A stretch of 64,000 bases of DNA from Pseudocitrobacter faecalis (lineage in GTDB: Bacteria > Pseudomonadota > Gammaproteobacteria > Enterobacterales > Enterobacteriaceae): NCBI GenBank assembly GCA_003315335.1, contig QNRL01000005.1, positions 362,142 to 426,141 of the forward strand, read 5' to 3'. This document shows, in pieces, positions 34,968-45,073 of this stretch. The position numbers and the translations under genes are program-made. The notes under the pieces were generated by a model, which saw nothing but the letters and a program-made list of their open reading frames with translations, ran no database searches and was not told the DNA's origin. Every line of letters starts with the position of its first letter. Position 1 is the first letter of the stretch.

Positions 34968-35918
34968 TTAGATCGTATCCGCAGGCGGCACGCCGAAATC
35001 CGGCATGCCATCTTCCTGCCAGCGCACCAGTTTCAACCGCGTATGGCGATTCGGATCATATAACGGGTCGCCTTCAATCTCCGTGTAATTCCTCGCGTGA
35101 TACACCAACACATCCTCGCCATCAGGCGTTTGGGTAAAGCTATTATGCCCGGGCCCGTACTGGCGGTTTTCATAACTGGTGGTGAACACCGGCTGCGGTG
35201 ATTTATGCCAGTTTCCCGGCGTCGTCATATCGGCGTTAAAATCAATCCACAGCAGACCCATGCAGTAGTTTTCATCCGTAGCGCTGGCTGAGTAGCTGAC
35301 AAAGAGCTTATCGCCATGCACCAGCACCGCGGGCCCTTCGTTGACCAGAAAACCCCGACACTCCCACTCGAACTCTGGTTTACTGAGCATCACCGGTTCA
35401 CCTTTTATCGTCCACGGGTTTTCCAGTTCAGCCAGATAGATGTTGGAGTTTCCGGCAATCTCCGGCGATTTTTGCGCCCACAGATACCACTGTTTTCCCT
35501 GATGATGGAATGTGGTGGCGTCCAGGCTGAAGGTATCGAATGGGGTTTTTACCTGGCCCCGCTCAACCCATTCTCCGCTGAGTGGATCCGCATCATCGCA
35601 GGTCAGCGCATACATCCGGTGCTGGAACATGCCCAGAGAGTCCAGCGCTTGCGTAGGAGCGGCGGCGAAGTAAATCACCCATTGACCGTCAATCTTATGC
35701 AGTTCCGGTGCCCAGATAAGCTCGCACATTGGGCCGCTTTCGGGTTTACGCCAGACAACAACCGGTTCGGCACTGCGCAGCCCGTCAAGGCTGGCGGCGT
35801 GGCGGATTTCCAGCCGGTCGTACTCCGGCACCGAGGCGATAAAGTAGTACGCTCCCTGATGCTGCAAAATGAAGGGATCGGCGCGTTGTTCAATAAAAGG
35901 ATTGGGCCAGTGATTCAT
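34968..35918 (-). CDS. Glycoside hydrolase family 43 enzyme (xylosidase/arabinofuranosidase type)
   Basis: A five-bladed beta-propeller GH43 hydrolase is indicated by the three expected acidic residues: base D14 in RADPFIL, pKa-modulating D133 in FSLDATTF, and acid E194 in NEGPAVL. It has 316 residues and no signal peptide, so it acts in the cytoplasm on imported pentose oligosaccharides. It shares one base with the upstream sugar symporter gene, forming a two-gene operon. E. coli has no gene here. Whether the substrate is a beta-xyloside or an alpha-L-arabinofuranoside cannot be decided from the sequence alone. Confidence 0.88.
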   Translation of the reverse strand: MNHWPNPFIEQRADPFILQHQGAYYFIASVPEYDRLEIRHAASLDGLRSAEPVVVWRKPESGPMCELIWAPELHKIDGQWVIYFAAAPTQALDSLGMFQHRMYALTCDDADPLSGEWVERGQVKTPFDTFSLDATTFHHQGKQWYLWAQKSPEIAGNSNIYLAELENPWTIKGEPVMLSKPEFEWECRGFLVNEGPAVLVHGDKLFVSYSASATDENYCMGLLWIDFNADMTTPGNWHKSPQPVFTTSYENRQYGPGHNSFTQTPDGEDVLVYHARNYTEIEGDPLYDPNRHTRLKLVRWQEDGMPDFGVPPADTI

Positions 35919-37324
35919 TATGCTTTCCTTACGTGCTCGGTGATTTTTTCTGCCTGGTATTCATTCAGCTCACGATAGTTTTCGCGACGTTTTTCCAGAT
36001 CGGACTGAATCTGTTTCATCAGTTCACGGTCAACTTTCAGCATCCGCACAATTCCGGCGGTAATCAGATACCCGACGCCTGGAATGACGGTAAACAGCAG
36101 CATGATACCGTTGAGCGTGGTTTCGCTTTGCTGCTTCGCGCCCGCATCGTAGCCATACCAGGAGAGCAGGAAGCCCACCATTGCGCCTGCAATCGCCAGC
36201 CCGACCTTAAGGAAGAAGAGGTTACCGGAGAAGCTGATCCCGGTAATACGTTTACCGGTTTTCCACTCGCCGTAGTCATCGACGTCCGCCATCAGCGACC
36301 AGTGCAGCGGGGAAGGGATCTGGTGCAGGATATTGAGCAGGAAGTAGAGCACCACGATCATGACCGTCGCGTGCGGGTCGAAGAAGTAGAAGGCGATTGA
36401 GAAAATCGCCAGCGCGATGTTAGTCCAGAAGAAGACCTTGAGCTTACACCAGCGGTCGGTGAGCACCTTCGCCAGCATACTGCCGAACATCATCCCGACG
36501 ACGCCGAGGCTGATAAACAGCGTGGCGAAATGCGTGCTCTGGCCCATCACCCAGGTGACGTAGTACATGGTTGCTGCCATGCGGATAAAGCCCGGGCAAA
36601 CGTTACACAGTGTCAGCAGCAGGATGCGCACCCACTGGTCATTTTTCCACACATCTTTCAGGTCTTGTTTCAGCTCATCGTTGGTCTGCACAGCGGGTTT
36701 AACGCGCTCGCGCACCGTGGCAAAGCAGAACAGGAACATACACATGCCGATAAAGGCCAGCACGGTCATCGCCATCTGGTAGCCTTTAGCTTTATCACCA
36801 CCGCCAAACCAGTCCACCATTGGAAGCAGGGTCAATGACAGCAGCAACGTGGCGATACCGACCAGCACGAAGCGATAAGACTGACAGGCGACACGCTCTT
36901 TTGGGTCATTGGTGATGACGCTACCCAACGAGCAGTAAGGAATATTGATGGCGGTATAGGTAATCGATAGCAGGAAGTAGGTCACAAAGGCATAGATAAC
37001 TTTGCTGCTATAAGTCCATTCCGGCGTGGTAAACATCAGTACGCTGAATAACGCGTAGGGGAACGCCATCCACAGTAACCATGGACGAAATCGCCCATAT
37101 TTACTGCGGGTACGGTCGGCGAGCGCCCCCATAATGGGATCGGTGACGGCATCAATGACGCGAACGGAAAGCAGCAGAACGCCGACCAGCGCCGGGGCGA
37201 GACCAAAAATATCAGTATAAAAATAGTTAACGAACAGCATGATAGCGCCGAAGATGATGTTACATCCGGCATCTCCCATGCCATAACCAATTTTCTCTTT
37301 GATTGATAACTTATTGTTATTCAT
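35918..37324 (-). CDS. GPH-family glycoside/pentoside:cation symporter
   Basis: Twelve-helix sugar:cation symporter of the glycoside-pentoside-hexuronide family, related to XynB/YicJ/YagG-type transporters. The ATG at 37324 (MNNNKLSIKEKIGYGMGD) follows AGGGAG and gives 468 residues; the frame to 37465 has no support. Family marks include GYGMGDAGCN at the N-terminus, ADRTRSKYGRFRPWLLW after helix 2, and WSLMADVDDYGEWKTGKR near residue 370. The coupled GH43 gene suggests uptake followed by intracellular hydrolysis of a pentose oligosaccharide. No regulator gene is adjacent. Confidence 0.88.
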   Translation of the reverse strand: MNNNKLSIKEKIGYGMGDAGCNIIFGAIMLFVNYFYTDIFGLAPALVGVLLLSVRVIDAVTDPIMGALADRTRSKYGRFRPWLLWMAFPYALFSVLMFTTPEWTYSSKVIYAFVTYFLLSITYTAINIPYCSLGSVITNDPKERVACQSYRFVLVGIATLLLSLTLLPMVDWFGGGDKAKGYQMAMTVLAFIGMCMFLFCFATVRERVKPAVQTNDELKQDLKDVWKNDQWVRILLLTLCNVCPGFIRMAATMYYVTWVMGQSTHFATLFISLGVVGMMFGSMLAKVLTDRWCKLKVFFWTNIALAIFSIAFYFFDPHATVMIVVLYFLLNILHQIPSPLHWSLMADVDDYGEWKTGKRITGISFSGNLFFLKVGLAIAGAMVGFLLSWYGYDAGAKQQSETTLNGIMLLFTVIPGVGYLITAGIVRMLKVDRELMKQIQSDLEKRRENYRELNEYQAEKITEHVRKA

Positions 37325-37453
37325 TGCCGAAACTCCCTCTGACGGTATGGAGAGAATTATTGGCTGGTGGCCCGCGAAATGCGTTGCAGTATAACGGCGA
37401 GGATATGGACTAAATAGCTGAGCAGAGGAAAGTGTGAAGCGGGTAACAGAGTC

Positions 37454-37477
37454 GGCCCCTTCCACAGGGAAGGGGCC
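37454..37477. terminator. Stem-loop downstream of aroP
   Basis: GGCCCCTTCC (37454-37463) pairs perfectly with GGAAGGGGCC (37468-37477) around ACAG. It lies beyond the aroP stop on the minus strand, upstream of the symporter gene. No T run follows on the minus strand, so its activity as a terminator is uncertain. Confidence 0.55.
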
Positions 37478-37487
37478 TGAGAAGCGA

Positions 37488-38864
37488 TTAATGTGCCTTC
37501 ACGGCCGTTTTCGCACCCTTCTGTTTCACCATAAAGCCGACGCCCAGAATGCAGATCCATACCGGGATCAGGTATACGGAAATCGCCATGCCCGGCGTCA
37601 TCAGCATGATAACCAGCACTGCGACCATAAACAGCAGGCAAACCCAGTTGCCAAGCGGGTAGAACAGCGCCGGGAAGCGCGGTGTAACGCCCTGTTGCTG
37701 TTTCGCTTTGCGGAATTTCATGTGTGCAAGGCTAATCATCGCCCAGTTGATTACCAGCGCGGAGACCACCAGCGCCATCAGCAGGCCGAATGCTGATTCC
37801 GGTGCCAGGTAGTTGATCAGAACGCACAGCGCGGTCACCACGGCGGAAACCAGAATGGTATTGACCGGTACGCCGCGTTTATCAACGGAGAGCAGCGCTT
37901 TTGGCGCATTTCCCTGCTGGGCCAGGCCGAACAGCATGCGGCTGTTGCAGTAGACGCAACTGTTGTAAACGGAAAGCGCGGCAGTCAGAACCACAACGTT
38001 CAGTGCGTTAGCCACCAGGGTATCGCCCAGTTCGTGGAAGATCAGAACAAACGGGCTGACATCAGCGGTGACGCGCGTCCACGGCAGCAGAGAAAGCAGA
38101 ACCGCCAATGAACCCACATAGAAAATCAGAATACGGTAAATCACCTGGTTGGTGGCTTTTGGAATGCTTTGCTCCGGGTTATCGGCTTCTGCGGCGGTGA
38201 TACCCACCAGCTCAAGCCCACCGAAGGAGAACATGATGATAGCCATCATCATTACCAGGCCTTGCATGCCGTGCGGCAGGAATCCGCCCTGTTCCCACAG
38301 GTTGCGAACCGTCGCCTGCGGGCCCGCGTTACCGCTGAAAAGCAACCAGCCGCCGAACAGGATCATCCCGACAACGGCAACCACTTTAATGATGGCGAAC
38401 CAGAACTCCATTTCACCAAACACTTTTACATTGGTGAGGTTGATGGCGTTGATCAGAATAAAGAAGGCCGCAGCGGAAGCCCAGGTCGGGATTTCCGGAT
38501 ACCAGAACTGGATGTATTTACCGACCGCGGTGAGTTCCGCCATGGCAACCAGTACGTACAGTACCCAGTAGTTCCAGCCTGACGCGAAGCCGGCGAAGCT
38601 GCCCCAGTATTTATAAGCGAAGTGGCTGAATGACCCGGCTACCGGCTCTTCGACGACCATTTCACCCAATTGGCGCATGATCAGGAAGGCTATAAAGCCT
38701 GCAATGGCATAACCCAGAATAATGCCCGGACCGGCTGATTGGATAACGGAGGCACTGCCGAGAAACAGGCCGGTACCGATAGCTCCACCCAGCGCAATCA
38801 GCTGGATATGGCGGTTTTTGAGGCCGCGCTTCAGCTGGTCGCTGTGCTGTTGACCTTCCATCAT
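37488..38864 (-). CDS. aroP: Aromatic amino acid transporter AroP
   Basis: Inner-membrane general importer of phenylalanine, tyrosine and tryptophan in the APC superfamily. It has 458 residues, one more than E. coli, with twelve predicted helices. The family start region GLKNRHIQLIALGGAIGTGL is intact. Two ATGs lie in tandem (38864 and 38861); the first is kept here. It diverges from pdhR across a 526-nt regulatory region with a TyrR-type box. Confidence 0.95.
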   Translation of the reverse strand: MMEGQQHSDQLKRGLKNRHIQLIALGGAIGTGLFLGSASVIQSAGPGIILGYAIAGFIAFLIMRQLGEMVVEEPVAGSFSHFAYKYWGSFAGFASGWNYWVLYVLVAMAELTAVGKYIQFWYPEIPTWASAAAFFILINAINLTNVKVFGEMEFWFAIIKVVAVVGMILFGGWLLFSGNAGPQATVRNLWEQGGFLPHGMQGLVMMMAIIMFSFGGLELVGITAAEADNPEQSIPKATNQVIYRILIFYVGSLAVLLSLLPWTRVTADVSPFVLIFHELGDTLVANALNVVVLTAALSVYNSCVYCNSRMLFGLAQQGNAPKALLSVDKRGVPVNTILVSAVVTALCVLINYLAPESAFGLLMALVVSALVINWAMISLAHMKFRKAKQQQGVTPRFPALFYPLGNWVCLLFMVAVLVIMLMTPGMAISVYLIPVWICILGVGFMVKQKGAKTAVKAH

Positions 38865-38919
38865 GAAACCTCGTGTGTGGTTGTTATTTGTACGTGTGTA
38901 ATCAAGGGATTCCGTTTCC

Positions 38920-38937
38920 TGTATTTTTATGTTTACG
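38920..38937. promoter_or_regulatory. Candidate TyrR box upstream of aroP
   Basis: TGTATT, six bases, then TTTACG fits the TyrR consensus TGTAAA-N6-TTTACA with three mismatches. It lies about 56 bp upstream of the aroP start; aroP is a known TyrR target in E. coli. Confidence 0.5.
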
Positions 38938-39342
38938 AAAGAGAACTAATAAAAATGAGAGGAACTCTTTCGTCCTGGGAAGAATAGTGGTAAGCGCGGA
39001 GAAATGCACCTGCTTTATGAATGGTTGATGACGGATTGAATAAAAAGAAACCAGTTGTAAGTGTAGCAGCCTGCCCCAGAAGTGGGTAAGCATGTACGTT
39101 TAATCAACAATAAATGCATAAATATTCAATAGTTGGTGAAGTGAAACGCTTCAGTTTGCGTAGTTTTGGTATATTTTTCGTTAATTGTACTTCCAACGTG
39201 GTAAAGACATTTTTTGTGCAAGGTTACAATTCTGAAACATCATTTCTGTAATGTTGTTAAAAAGTGCGTGGTTTACTGATTTCAATCAAAACCTGTATGG
39301 ACAGAAGGTGAATACTTTGTTACTTTACCGCTACGAACTTGA

Positions 39343-39359
39343 AATTGGTAAGACCAATT
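39343..39359 (+). promoter_or_regulatory. PdhR operator
   Basis: AATTGGTAAGACCAATT is a perfect inverted repeat around a 3-nt centre and matches the PdhR site of E. coli. It lies 31 bp upstream of the pdhR start, supporting pyruvate-responsive autorepression of pdhR-aceEF-lpd. Confidence 0.92.
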
Positions 39360-39390
39360 GACTCCGGGCTAATGGCAGGTACAGGGAACT

Positions 39391-40155
39391 ATGGCCTACA
39401 GCAAAATCCGCCAACCAAAACTTTCTGATGTGATTGAGCAGCAGTTGGAGTTTTTGATTCTTGAGGGGACGTTACGCCCCGGCGAAAAACTTCCACCTGA
39501 ACGCGAACTGGCGAAACAGTTCGACGTATCCCGTCCCTCGCTGCGTGAGGCGATTCAACGTCTCGAAGCGAAAGGGTTACTGCTTCGTCGCCAGGGCGGC
39601 GGGACTTTTGTACAAAGCAGCCTGTGGCAGAGCTTCAGCGATCCGCTGGTTGAGCTTCTGTCCGACCACCCTGAATCCCAGTTTGATCTGCTTGAAACCC
39701 GTCACGCGCTTGAAGGTATCGCGGCCTATTACGCGGCACTGCGCAGCACTGATGAAGATCGCGAACGTATTCGTGAATTACATCAGGCCATCGAACGGGC
39801 TCAACAATCGGGCGACCTCGACGCGGAGTCGAGCGCCGTCGTCCAGTATCAAATCGCCGTGACCGAAGCCGCCCACAATGTGGTGCTGCTCCATTTGCTA
39901 AGGTGTATGGAGCCGATGTTGGCACAAAACGTTCGGCAGAACTTCGAGTTGCTGTATGCCCGTCGGGAGATGCTTCCGCAGGTCAGCAATCATCGCACCC
40001 GGATTTTCGAGGCGATTGTCGCCGGTGAGCCGGAGCAGGCGCGTGAAGCGTCGCATCGTCACCTGGCCTTTATTGAAGAGATTTTGCTGGACAGGAGTCG
40101 TGAACAGAGCCGTCGTGAACGCTCGTTACGTCGCCTGCAACAGCGCAAGGATTGA
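39391..40155 (+). CDS. pdhR: Pyruvate-responsive repressor PdhR
   Basis: GntR-family (FadR subfamily) repressor of the pyruvate dehydrogenase operon, released by pyruvate. It has 254 residues, as in E. coli. The winged helix-turn-helix contains [21 protein letters not shown] (about residues 33-53), and the C-terminal FCD effector domain contains [20 protein letters not shown]. The stop is followed by 154 nt of leader with a large hairpin before aceE. Confidence 0.96.
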   Translation: MAYSKIRQPKLSDVIEQQLEFLILEGTLRPGEKLPPERELAKQFDVSRPSLREAIQRLEAKGLLLRRQGGGTFVQSSLWQSFSDPLVELLSDHPESQFDLLETRHALEGIAAYYAALRSTDEDRERIRELHQAIERAQQSGDLDAESSAVVQYQIAVTEAAHNVVLLHLLRCMEPMLAQNVRQNFELLYARREMLPQVSNHRTRIFEAIVAGEPEQAREASHRHLAFIEEILLDRSREQSRRERSLRRLQQRKD

Positions 40156-40224
40156 GTTTTTTCTGGCAGCGGTTTTACCAGAAGATGAGAAAAGCGCCAT
40201 CAGGCGCACGGCAACTAAACACAG

Positions 40225-40270
40225 AACCTGTCTTATTGTGTTTTCTCATGAAAGCACAATGGGACAGGTT
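40225..40270 (+). promoter_or_regulatory. Long hairpin in the pdhR-aceE intergenic mRNA
   Basis: AACCTGTC (40225-40232) pairs with GACAGGTT (40263-40270), two G-U pairs follow, and ATTGTG (40235-40240) pairs with CACAAT (40255-40260). This gives a 16-bp stem with a 14-nt loop. No T tract follows, so it is more likely an mRNA-processing or stability element than a terminator. A smaller hairpin (GCGCC/GGCGC, 40194-40207) lies just upstream. Confidence 0.65.
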
Positions 40271-40309
40271 CCAGATAAATCAACGTACTAGATAGATAAG
40301 GAAAACCCC

Positions 40310-42973
40310 ATGTCAGAACGTTTCCCAAATGACGTGGATCCGATCGAAACTCGCGACTGGTTACAGGCGATCGAATCGGTTATCCGTGAAGAAGGTGTTG
40401 AGCGCGCTCAGTATCTGATCGACCAGGTGCTGTCTGAAGCCCGTAAAGGCGGCGTTCAGGTAGCTGCTGGTGCAGGTGCTAGCGGTTATGTAAACACTAT
40501 TGCCGTTGAAGACGAACCGGAATACCCGGGCGATCTGGATCTGGAACGTCGTATTCGCTCTGCTATCCGCTGGAACGCGATCATGACCGTTCTGCGCGCA
40601 TCCAAAAAAGATCTGGAACTGGGTGGCCACATGGCATCCTTCCAGTCTTCCGCAACCTTCTACGAAGTGTGCTTCAACCACTTCTTCCGTGCACGCAACG
40701 AGCAGGATGGCGGCGATCTGGTTTACTTCCAGGGCCACATCTCTCCGGGCGTTTACGCACGTGCGTTCCTTGAAGGTCGCCTGACCGAAGAACAAATGAA
40801 CAACTTCCGTCAGGAAGTTCACGGTAAGGGCTTGTCCTCTTACCCGCACCCGAAACTGATGCCGGAATTCTGGCAGTTCCCGACCGTATCAATGGGTCTG
40901 GGCCCAATCGGTGCGATCTACCAGGCTAAATTCCTGAAATATCTGGAACACCGTGGCCTGAAAGATACCTCTAAACAAACCGTTTACGCGTTCCTCGGCG
41001 ATGGCGAGATGGACGAACCGGAATCCAAAGGTGCGATCACTATCGCCACCCGTGAAAAACTGGATAACCTGGTCTTCGTGATCAACTGTAACCTGCAACG
41101 TCTGGATGGCCCGGTCACCGGTAACGGCAAGATCATCAACGAACTGGAAGGCATCTTCGGTGGTGCTGGCTGGAACGTTATCAAGGTTATCTGGGGTAGC
41201 CGTTGGGATGAGCTGCTGCGTAAAGACACCAGCGGTAAACTGATCCAACTGATGGAAGAAACCGTCGACGGCGATTATCAGACCTTCAAATCCAAAGATG
41301 GCGCTTACGTGCGTGAGCACTTCTTCGGTAAATATCCGGAAACCGCAGCCCTGGTTGCAGACTGGACTGATGAGCAGATCTGGGCACTGAACCGTGGTGG
41401 TCACGATCCGAAGAAAGTCTACGCTGCACTGAAAAAAGCGCAGGAAACCAAAGGCAAAGCAACGGTTATCCTGGCCCATACCATTAAAGGTTACGGCATG
41501 GGTGATACCGCTGAAGGTAAAAACATCGCTCACCAGGTTAAGAAAATGAACATGGACGGCGTGCGTTACATTCGCGACCGTTTCAATGTGCCGGTGACCG
41601 ACGAGCAGGTTGAAAACCTCTCTTACCTGACCTTCCCGGAAGGTTCTCCAGAGCATACTTATCTGCACGCACAGCGTCAGAAACTGCACGGTTACCTGCC
41701 GAGCCGTCAGACCCACTTCTCTGAGAAGCTGGAACTGCCGACTCTGGAAGATTTCGCGCCGCTGCTGGAAGAGCAGAACAAAGAGATCTCTACCACTATC
41801 GCTTTCGTTCGTGCCCTGAACGTGATGCTGAAGAACAAGTCGATTAAAGATCGTCTGGTTCCAATCATCGCTGATGAAGCGCGTACTTTCGGTATGGAAG
41901 GTCTGTTCCGTCAGATTGGTATTTACAGCCCGAACGGCCAGCAGTACACCCCGCAGGACCGTGAGCAGGTTGCTTACTACAAAGAAGACGAGAAAGGTCA
42001 GATCCTGCAGGAAGGTATCAACGAACTGGGTGCTGGCGCATCCTGGCTGGCTGCTGCGACCTCTTACAGCACCAACAACCTGCCGATGATCCCGTTCTAT
42101 ATTTACTACTCCATGTTCGGGTTCCAGCGTATCGGTGACCTGTGCTGGCAGGCAGGCGACCAGCAGGCTCGCGGCTTCCTGATCGGTGGTACTTCTGGTC
42201 GTACGACCCTGAACGGTGAAGGTCTGCAGCACGAAGATGGTCACAGCCATATTCAGTCTCTGACTATCCCGAACTGTATCTCTTACGATCCGTCTTACGC
42301 GTACGAAGTTGCGGTCATCATGCATGATGGTCTGGAACGTATGTACGGTGAGAAACAAGAGAACGTTTACTACTACATCACCACGCTGAACGAAAACTAC
42401 CACATGCCGGCAATGCCGGAAGGTGCTGAGGAAGGTATCCGTAAGGGTATCTACAAACTCGAAACCGTTGAAGGTAGCAAAGGTAAAGTTCAGCTGCTGG
42501 GCTCCGGTTCTATCCTGCGTCACGTTCGTGAAGCAGCACAGATCCTGGCGAAAGATTACGGCGTAGGTTCTGACGTTTATAGCGTAACGTCCTTCACTGA
42601 ACTGGCGCGTGATGGTCAGGATTGTGAGCGTTGGAACATGCTGCACCCGATGGAAACCCCGCGCGTTCCGTACATCGCTCAGGTGATGAACGATGCTCCG
42701 GCTGTGGCTTCCACCGACTATATGAAACTGTTCGCCGAGCAGGTTCGTACTTATGTACCGGCTGATGACTACCGTGTACTGGGTACTGATGGCTTCGGTC
42801 GTTCCGACAGCCGTGAAAACCTGCGTCACCACTTCGAAGTTGATGCTTCCTATGTGGTTGTAGCGGCGCTGGGCGAACTGGCTAAACGTGGCGAAATCGA
42901 TAAGAAAGTGGTTGCTGACGCAATTACCAAATTCAACATCGATGCAGAAAAAGTTAACCCGCGTCTGGCGTAA
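40310..42973 (+). CDS. aceE: Pyruvate dehydrogenase E1 component AceE
   Basis: Homodimeric ThDP-dependent decarboxylase that starts conversion of pyruvate to acetyl-CoA in the cytoplasmic PDH complex. It has 887 residues, as in E. coli. The ThDP/Mg motif [14 protein letters not shown] begins near residue 228 and ends in [13 protein letters not shown]. The start ATG follows AAGGAAAACCCC. Codon use is markedly biased toward highly expressed codons, as expected. aceF follows after 14 nt. Confidence 0.98.
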   Translation: MSERFPNDVDPIETRDWLQAIESVIREEGVERAQYLIDQVLSEARKGGVQVAAGAGASGYVNTIAVEDEPEYPGDLDLERRIRSAIRWNAIMTVLRASKKDLELGGHMASFQSSATFYEVCFNHFFRARNEQDGGDLVYFQGHISPGVYARAFLEGRLTEEQMNNFRQEVHGKGLSSYPHPKLMPEFWQFPTVSMGLGPIGAIYQAKFLKYLEHRGLKDTSKQTVYAFLGDGEMDEPESKGAITIATREKLDNLVFVINCNLQRLDGPVTGNGKIINELEGIFGGAGWNVIKVIWGSRWDELLRKDTSGKLIQLMEETVDGDYQTFKSKDGAYVREHFFGKYPETAALVADWTDEQIWALNRGGHDPKKVYAALKKAQETKGKATVILAHTIKGYGMGDTAEGKNIAHQVKKMNMDGVRYIRDRFNVPVTDEQVENLSYLTFPEGSPEHTYLHAQRQKLHGYLPSRQTHFSEKLELPTLEDFAPLLEEQNKEISTTIAFVRALNVMLKNKSIKDRLVPIIADEARTFGMEGLFRQIGIYSPNGQQYTPQDREQVAYYKEDEKGQILQEGINELGAGASWLAAATSYSTNNLPMIPFYIYYSMFGFQRIGDLCWQAGDQQARGFLIGGTSGRTTLNGEGLQHEDGHSHIQSLTIPNCISYDPSYAYEVAVIMHDGLERMYGEKQENVYYYITTLNENYHMPAMPEGAEEGIRKGIYKLETVEGSKGKVQLLGSGSILRHVREAAQILAKDYGVGSDVYSVTSFTELARDGQDCERWNMLHPMETPRVPYIAQVMNDAPAVASTDYMKLFAEQVRTYVPADDYRVLGTDGFGRSDSRENLRHHFEVDASYVVVAALGELAKRGEIDKKVVADAITKFNIDAEKVNPRLA

Positions 42974-42987
42974 GAGGTAAAAGAATA

Positions 42988-43840
42988 ATGGCTATCGAAA
43001 TCAAAGTACCGGATATCGGGTCTGATGAAGTTGAAATCACCGAGATCCTGGTCAAAGTGGGCGACAAAGTTGAAGCTGAACAGTCGCTGATCACCGTAGA
43101 AGGCGATAAAGCCTCTATGGAGGTTCCGTCTCCGCAGGCTGGCGTGGTTAAAGAGATTAAAGTCTCTGTCGGCGACAAAACCGAGACCGGTAAACTGATC
43201 ATGATTTTCGATTCCGCCGATGGTGCAGCTGACGCTGCACCTGCCAAGGCAGAAGAGAAGAAAGAAGCGGCTCCGGCAGCAGCACCTGCTGCGGCAGCGG
43301 CGAAAGACGTTCACGTACCGGATATCGGCGGCGACGAAGTTGAAGTCACTGAGATCATGGTTAAAGTGGGCGACACCATCGCGGCTGAACAGTCTCTGAT
43401 CACCGTAGAAGGCGACAAAGCCTCTATGGAAGTACCGGCTCCGTTTGCGGGCGTGGTTAAAGAGATCAAAATCAACACCGGCGATAAAGTGTCTACTGGC
43501 TCGCTGATCATGGTCTTCGAAGTGGCGGGTGAAGCAGGCGCTGCGGCTCCGGCGAAAGCGGAAGCTGCACCGGCGGCGGCTGCTCCGGCTGCATCCGGCG
43601 CGAAAGATGTTAACGTACCAGATATCGGTGGCGACGAAGTTGAAGTTACCGAAGTGATGGTTAAAGTTGGCGACAAAATCGAAGCTGAACAGTCTCTGAT
43701 CACCGTAGAAGGCGACAAAGCCTCTATGGAAGTGCCGGCTCCGTTCGCGGGCACCGTAAAAGAGATCAAAATCAGCACCGGCGATAAAGTGAAAACCGGC
43801 TCCCTGATTATGGTCTTCGAAGTGGAAGGCGCTGCGCCTG
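42988..43840 (+). repeat. Three tandem lipoyl-domain repeats in aceF
   Basis: Roughly 300-bp units begin at about 42988, 43300 and 43600. Long stretches encoding the lipoylation site are identical in the second and third copies and nearly so in the first. Each unit encodes one lipoyl domain plus part of an Ala/Pro linker. Confidence 0.85.
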
Positions 43841-44871
43841 CCGCGGCTCCGGCTGCTGCACCGGCTCAGGCTGCTGCTCCGGCACCTGCGGCCGCTCCGG
43901 CTCCGGCGGTGAAAGCTGAAGGCAAGTCTGACTTCGCAGAAAATGACGCTTACGTCCACGCAACGCCGGTGATTCGTCGCCTGGCACGCGAATTCGGCGT
44001 GAACCTGGCGAAAGTGAAAGGTACGGGTCGTAAAGGCCGTATCCTGCGCGAAGACGTTCAGGCTTACGTGAAAGACGCGGTGAAACGTGCTGAATCTGCA
44101 CCGGCTGCTGCCACTGGCGGCGGTATCCCGGGCATGCTGCCTTGGCCGAAAGTGGACTTCAGCAAGTTTGGTGAAATCGAAGAAGTTGAACTGGGCCGTA
44201 TCCAGAAAATCTCTGGTGCTAACCTGAGCCGTAACTGGGTGATGATCCCGCACGTTACGCACTTCGACAAAACCGATATCACCGATCTGGAAGCGTTCCG
44301 TAAACAGCAGAACGCTGAAGCTGAGAAGCGCAAACTGGATGTGAAATTCACCCCGGTTGTGTTCATCATGAAAGCGGTTGCCGCGGCTCTGGAACAGATG
44401 CCTCGCTTCAACAGCTCTCTGTCCGAAGATGGCCAGAAACTGACGCTGAAGAAATACATCAACATTGGTGTGGCGGTTGATACCCCGAATGGCCTGGTGG
44501 TTCCGGTCTTTAAAGACGTGAACAAGAAGAGCATCACCGAGCTGTCTCGCGAACTGACCACCATCTCCAAAAAAGCGCGTGATGGTAAGCTGACGGCTGG
44601 CGAAATGCAGGGCGGTTGCTTCACTATCTCCAGCATCGGCGGCCTGGGTACGACCCACTTCGCACCGATTGTTAACGCGCCGGAAGTGGCTATCCTTGGT
44701 GTCTCCAAATCGGCAATGGAGCCGGTCTGGAACGGGAAAGAGTTTGTACCGCGTCTGATGATGCCTATCTCTCTCTCCTTCGACCACCGCGTGATCGACG
44801 GTGCTGATGGTGCGCGCTTTATCACCATCATCAACAACACACTGTCTGACATTCGTCGCCTGGTGATGTAA
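42988..44871 (+). CDS. aceF: Pyruvate dehydrogenase E2 (dihydrolipoamide acetyltransferase) AceF
   Basis: Core acetyltransferase of the PDH complex. It has 627 residues, three fewer than E. coli. Three N-terminal lipoyl domains carry the lipoylated lysines K41, K144 and K244 in GDKASMEV motifs, and are joined by Ala/Pro-rich linkers. A peripheral-subunit-binding domain ([20 protein letters not shown], about residues 323-360) precedes the catalytic domain with H600 and D604 in [11 protein letters not shown] terminator follows, and lpd has its own leader. Confidence 0.97.
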   Translation: MAIEIKVPDIGSDEVEITEILVKVGDKVEAEQSLITVEGDKASMEVPSPQAGVVKEIKVSVGDKTETGKLIMIFDSADGAADAAPAKAEEKKEAAPAAAPAAAAAKDVHVPDIGGDEVEVTEIMVKVGDTIAAEQSLITVEGDKASMEVPAPFAGVVKEIKINTGDKVSTGSLIMVFEVAGEAGAAAPAKAEAAPAAAAPAASGAKDVNVPDIGGDEVEVTEVMVKVGDKIEAEQSLITVEGDKASMEVPAPFAGTVKEIKISTGDKVKTGSLIMVFEVEGAAPAAAPAAAPAQAAAPAPAAAPAPAVKAEGKSDFAENDAYVHATPVIRRLAREFGVNLAKVKGTGRKGRILREDVQAYVKDAVKRAESAPAAATGGGIPGMLPWPKVDFSKFGEIEEVELGRIQKISGANLSRNWVMIPHVTHFDKTDITDLEAFRKQQNAEAEKRKLDVKFTPVVFIMKAVAAALEQMPRFNSSLSEDGQKLTLKKYINIGVAVDTPNGLVVPVFKDVNKKSITELSRELTTISKKARDGKLTAGEMQGGCFTISSIGGLGTTHFAPIVNAPEVAILGVSKSAMEPVWNGKEFVPRLMMPISLSFDHRVIDGADGARFITIINNTLSDIRRLVM

Positions 44872-44875
44872 TCGA

Positions 44876-44903
44876 AAAAGCCGGCCTGACGGCCGGCTTT
44901 TTT
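44876..44903 (+). terminator. Rho-independent terminator between aceF and lpd
   Basis: AAAAGCCGGCC and GGCCGGCTTTTTT pair around TGAC, followed by T residues. It lets part of the transcription stop after aceF while lpd is also driven from its own promoter. Confidence 0.9.
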
Positions 44904-44971
44904 CTGATAATCTCGTTGTCGTTTTGGGGTTATTAGCAACAAAGGACAAAATCGTTTGCCGTTTGTTGTTT

Positions 44972-44991
44972 CAAAATTGTTAACAATTTTG
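44972..44991. promoter_or_regulatory. Perfect 20-bp palindrome upstream of lpd
   Basis: CAAAATTGTTAACAATTTTG is a perfect inverted repeat 82 bp upstream of the lpd start. The E. coli lpd promoter region contains a similar sequence and is repressed by ArcA; the GTTAACAATTTTGTAA segment could hold an ArcA-type direct repeat. The bound factor is an inference. Confidence 0.55.
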
Positions 44992-45073
44992 TAATATAAA
45001 CGCGGATAGAACGTCCCGGTGGATATGGGCGACAAGAGTACCCAGGACCGCCGGAAATAATTAAGAGGTCATG

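Larger units (their letters stand above)
38865..39390. other. Divergent regulatory region between aroP and pdhR
   Basis: This 526-nt AT-rich region contains no supported gene. It holds the aroP promoter side, with a TyrR-like box at 38920-38937, and the pdh promoter side, with a PdhR operator at 39343-39359. The middle shows no further recognisable element. Confidence 0.65.

Noticed and set aside
40889..42832. 647-codon minus-strand open frame opposite aceE
   Set aside because: Strong codon bias in aceE removes stop codons on the opposite strand; the translation has no recognisable domain.
43000..43840. Possible CRISPR or satellite array from regular repeats in aceF
   Set aside because: Units are about 300 bp, in frame, and encode lipoyl domains.
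42850..44949. 699-codon minus-strand open frame opposite aceF
   Set aside because: Its repeated Arg/Phe/His-rich text mirrors the lipoyl repeats; no start site or family match.
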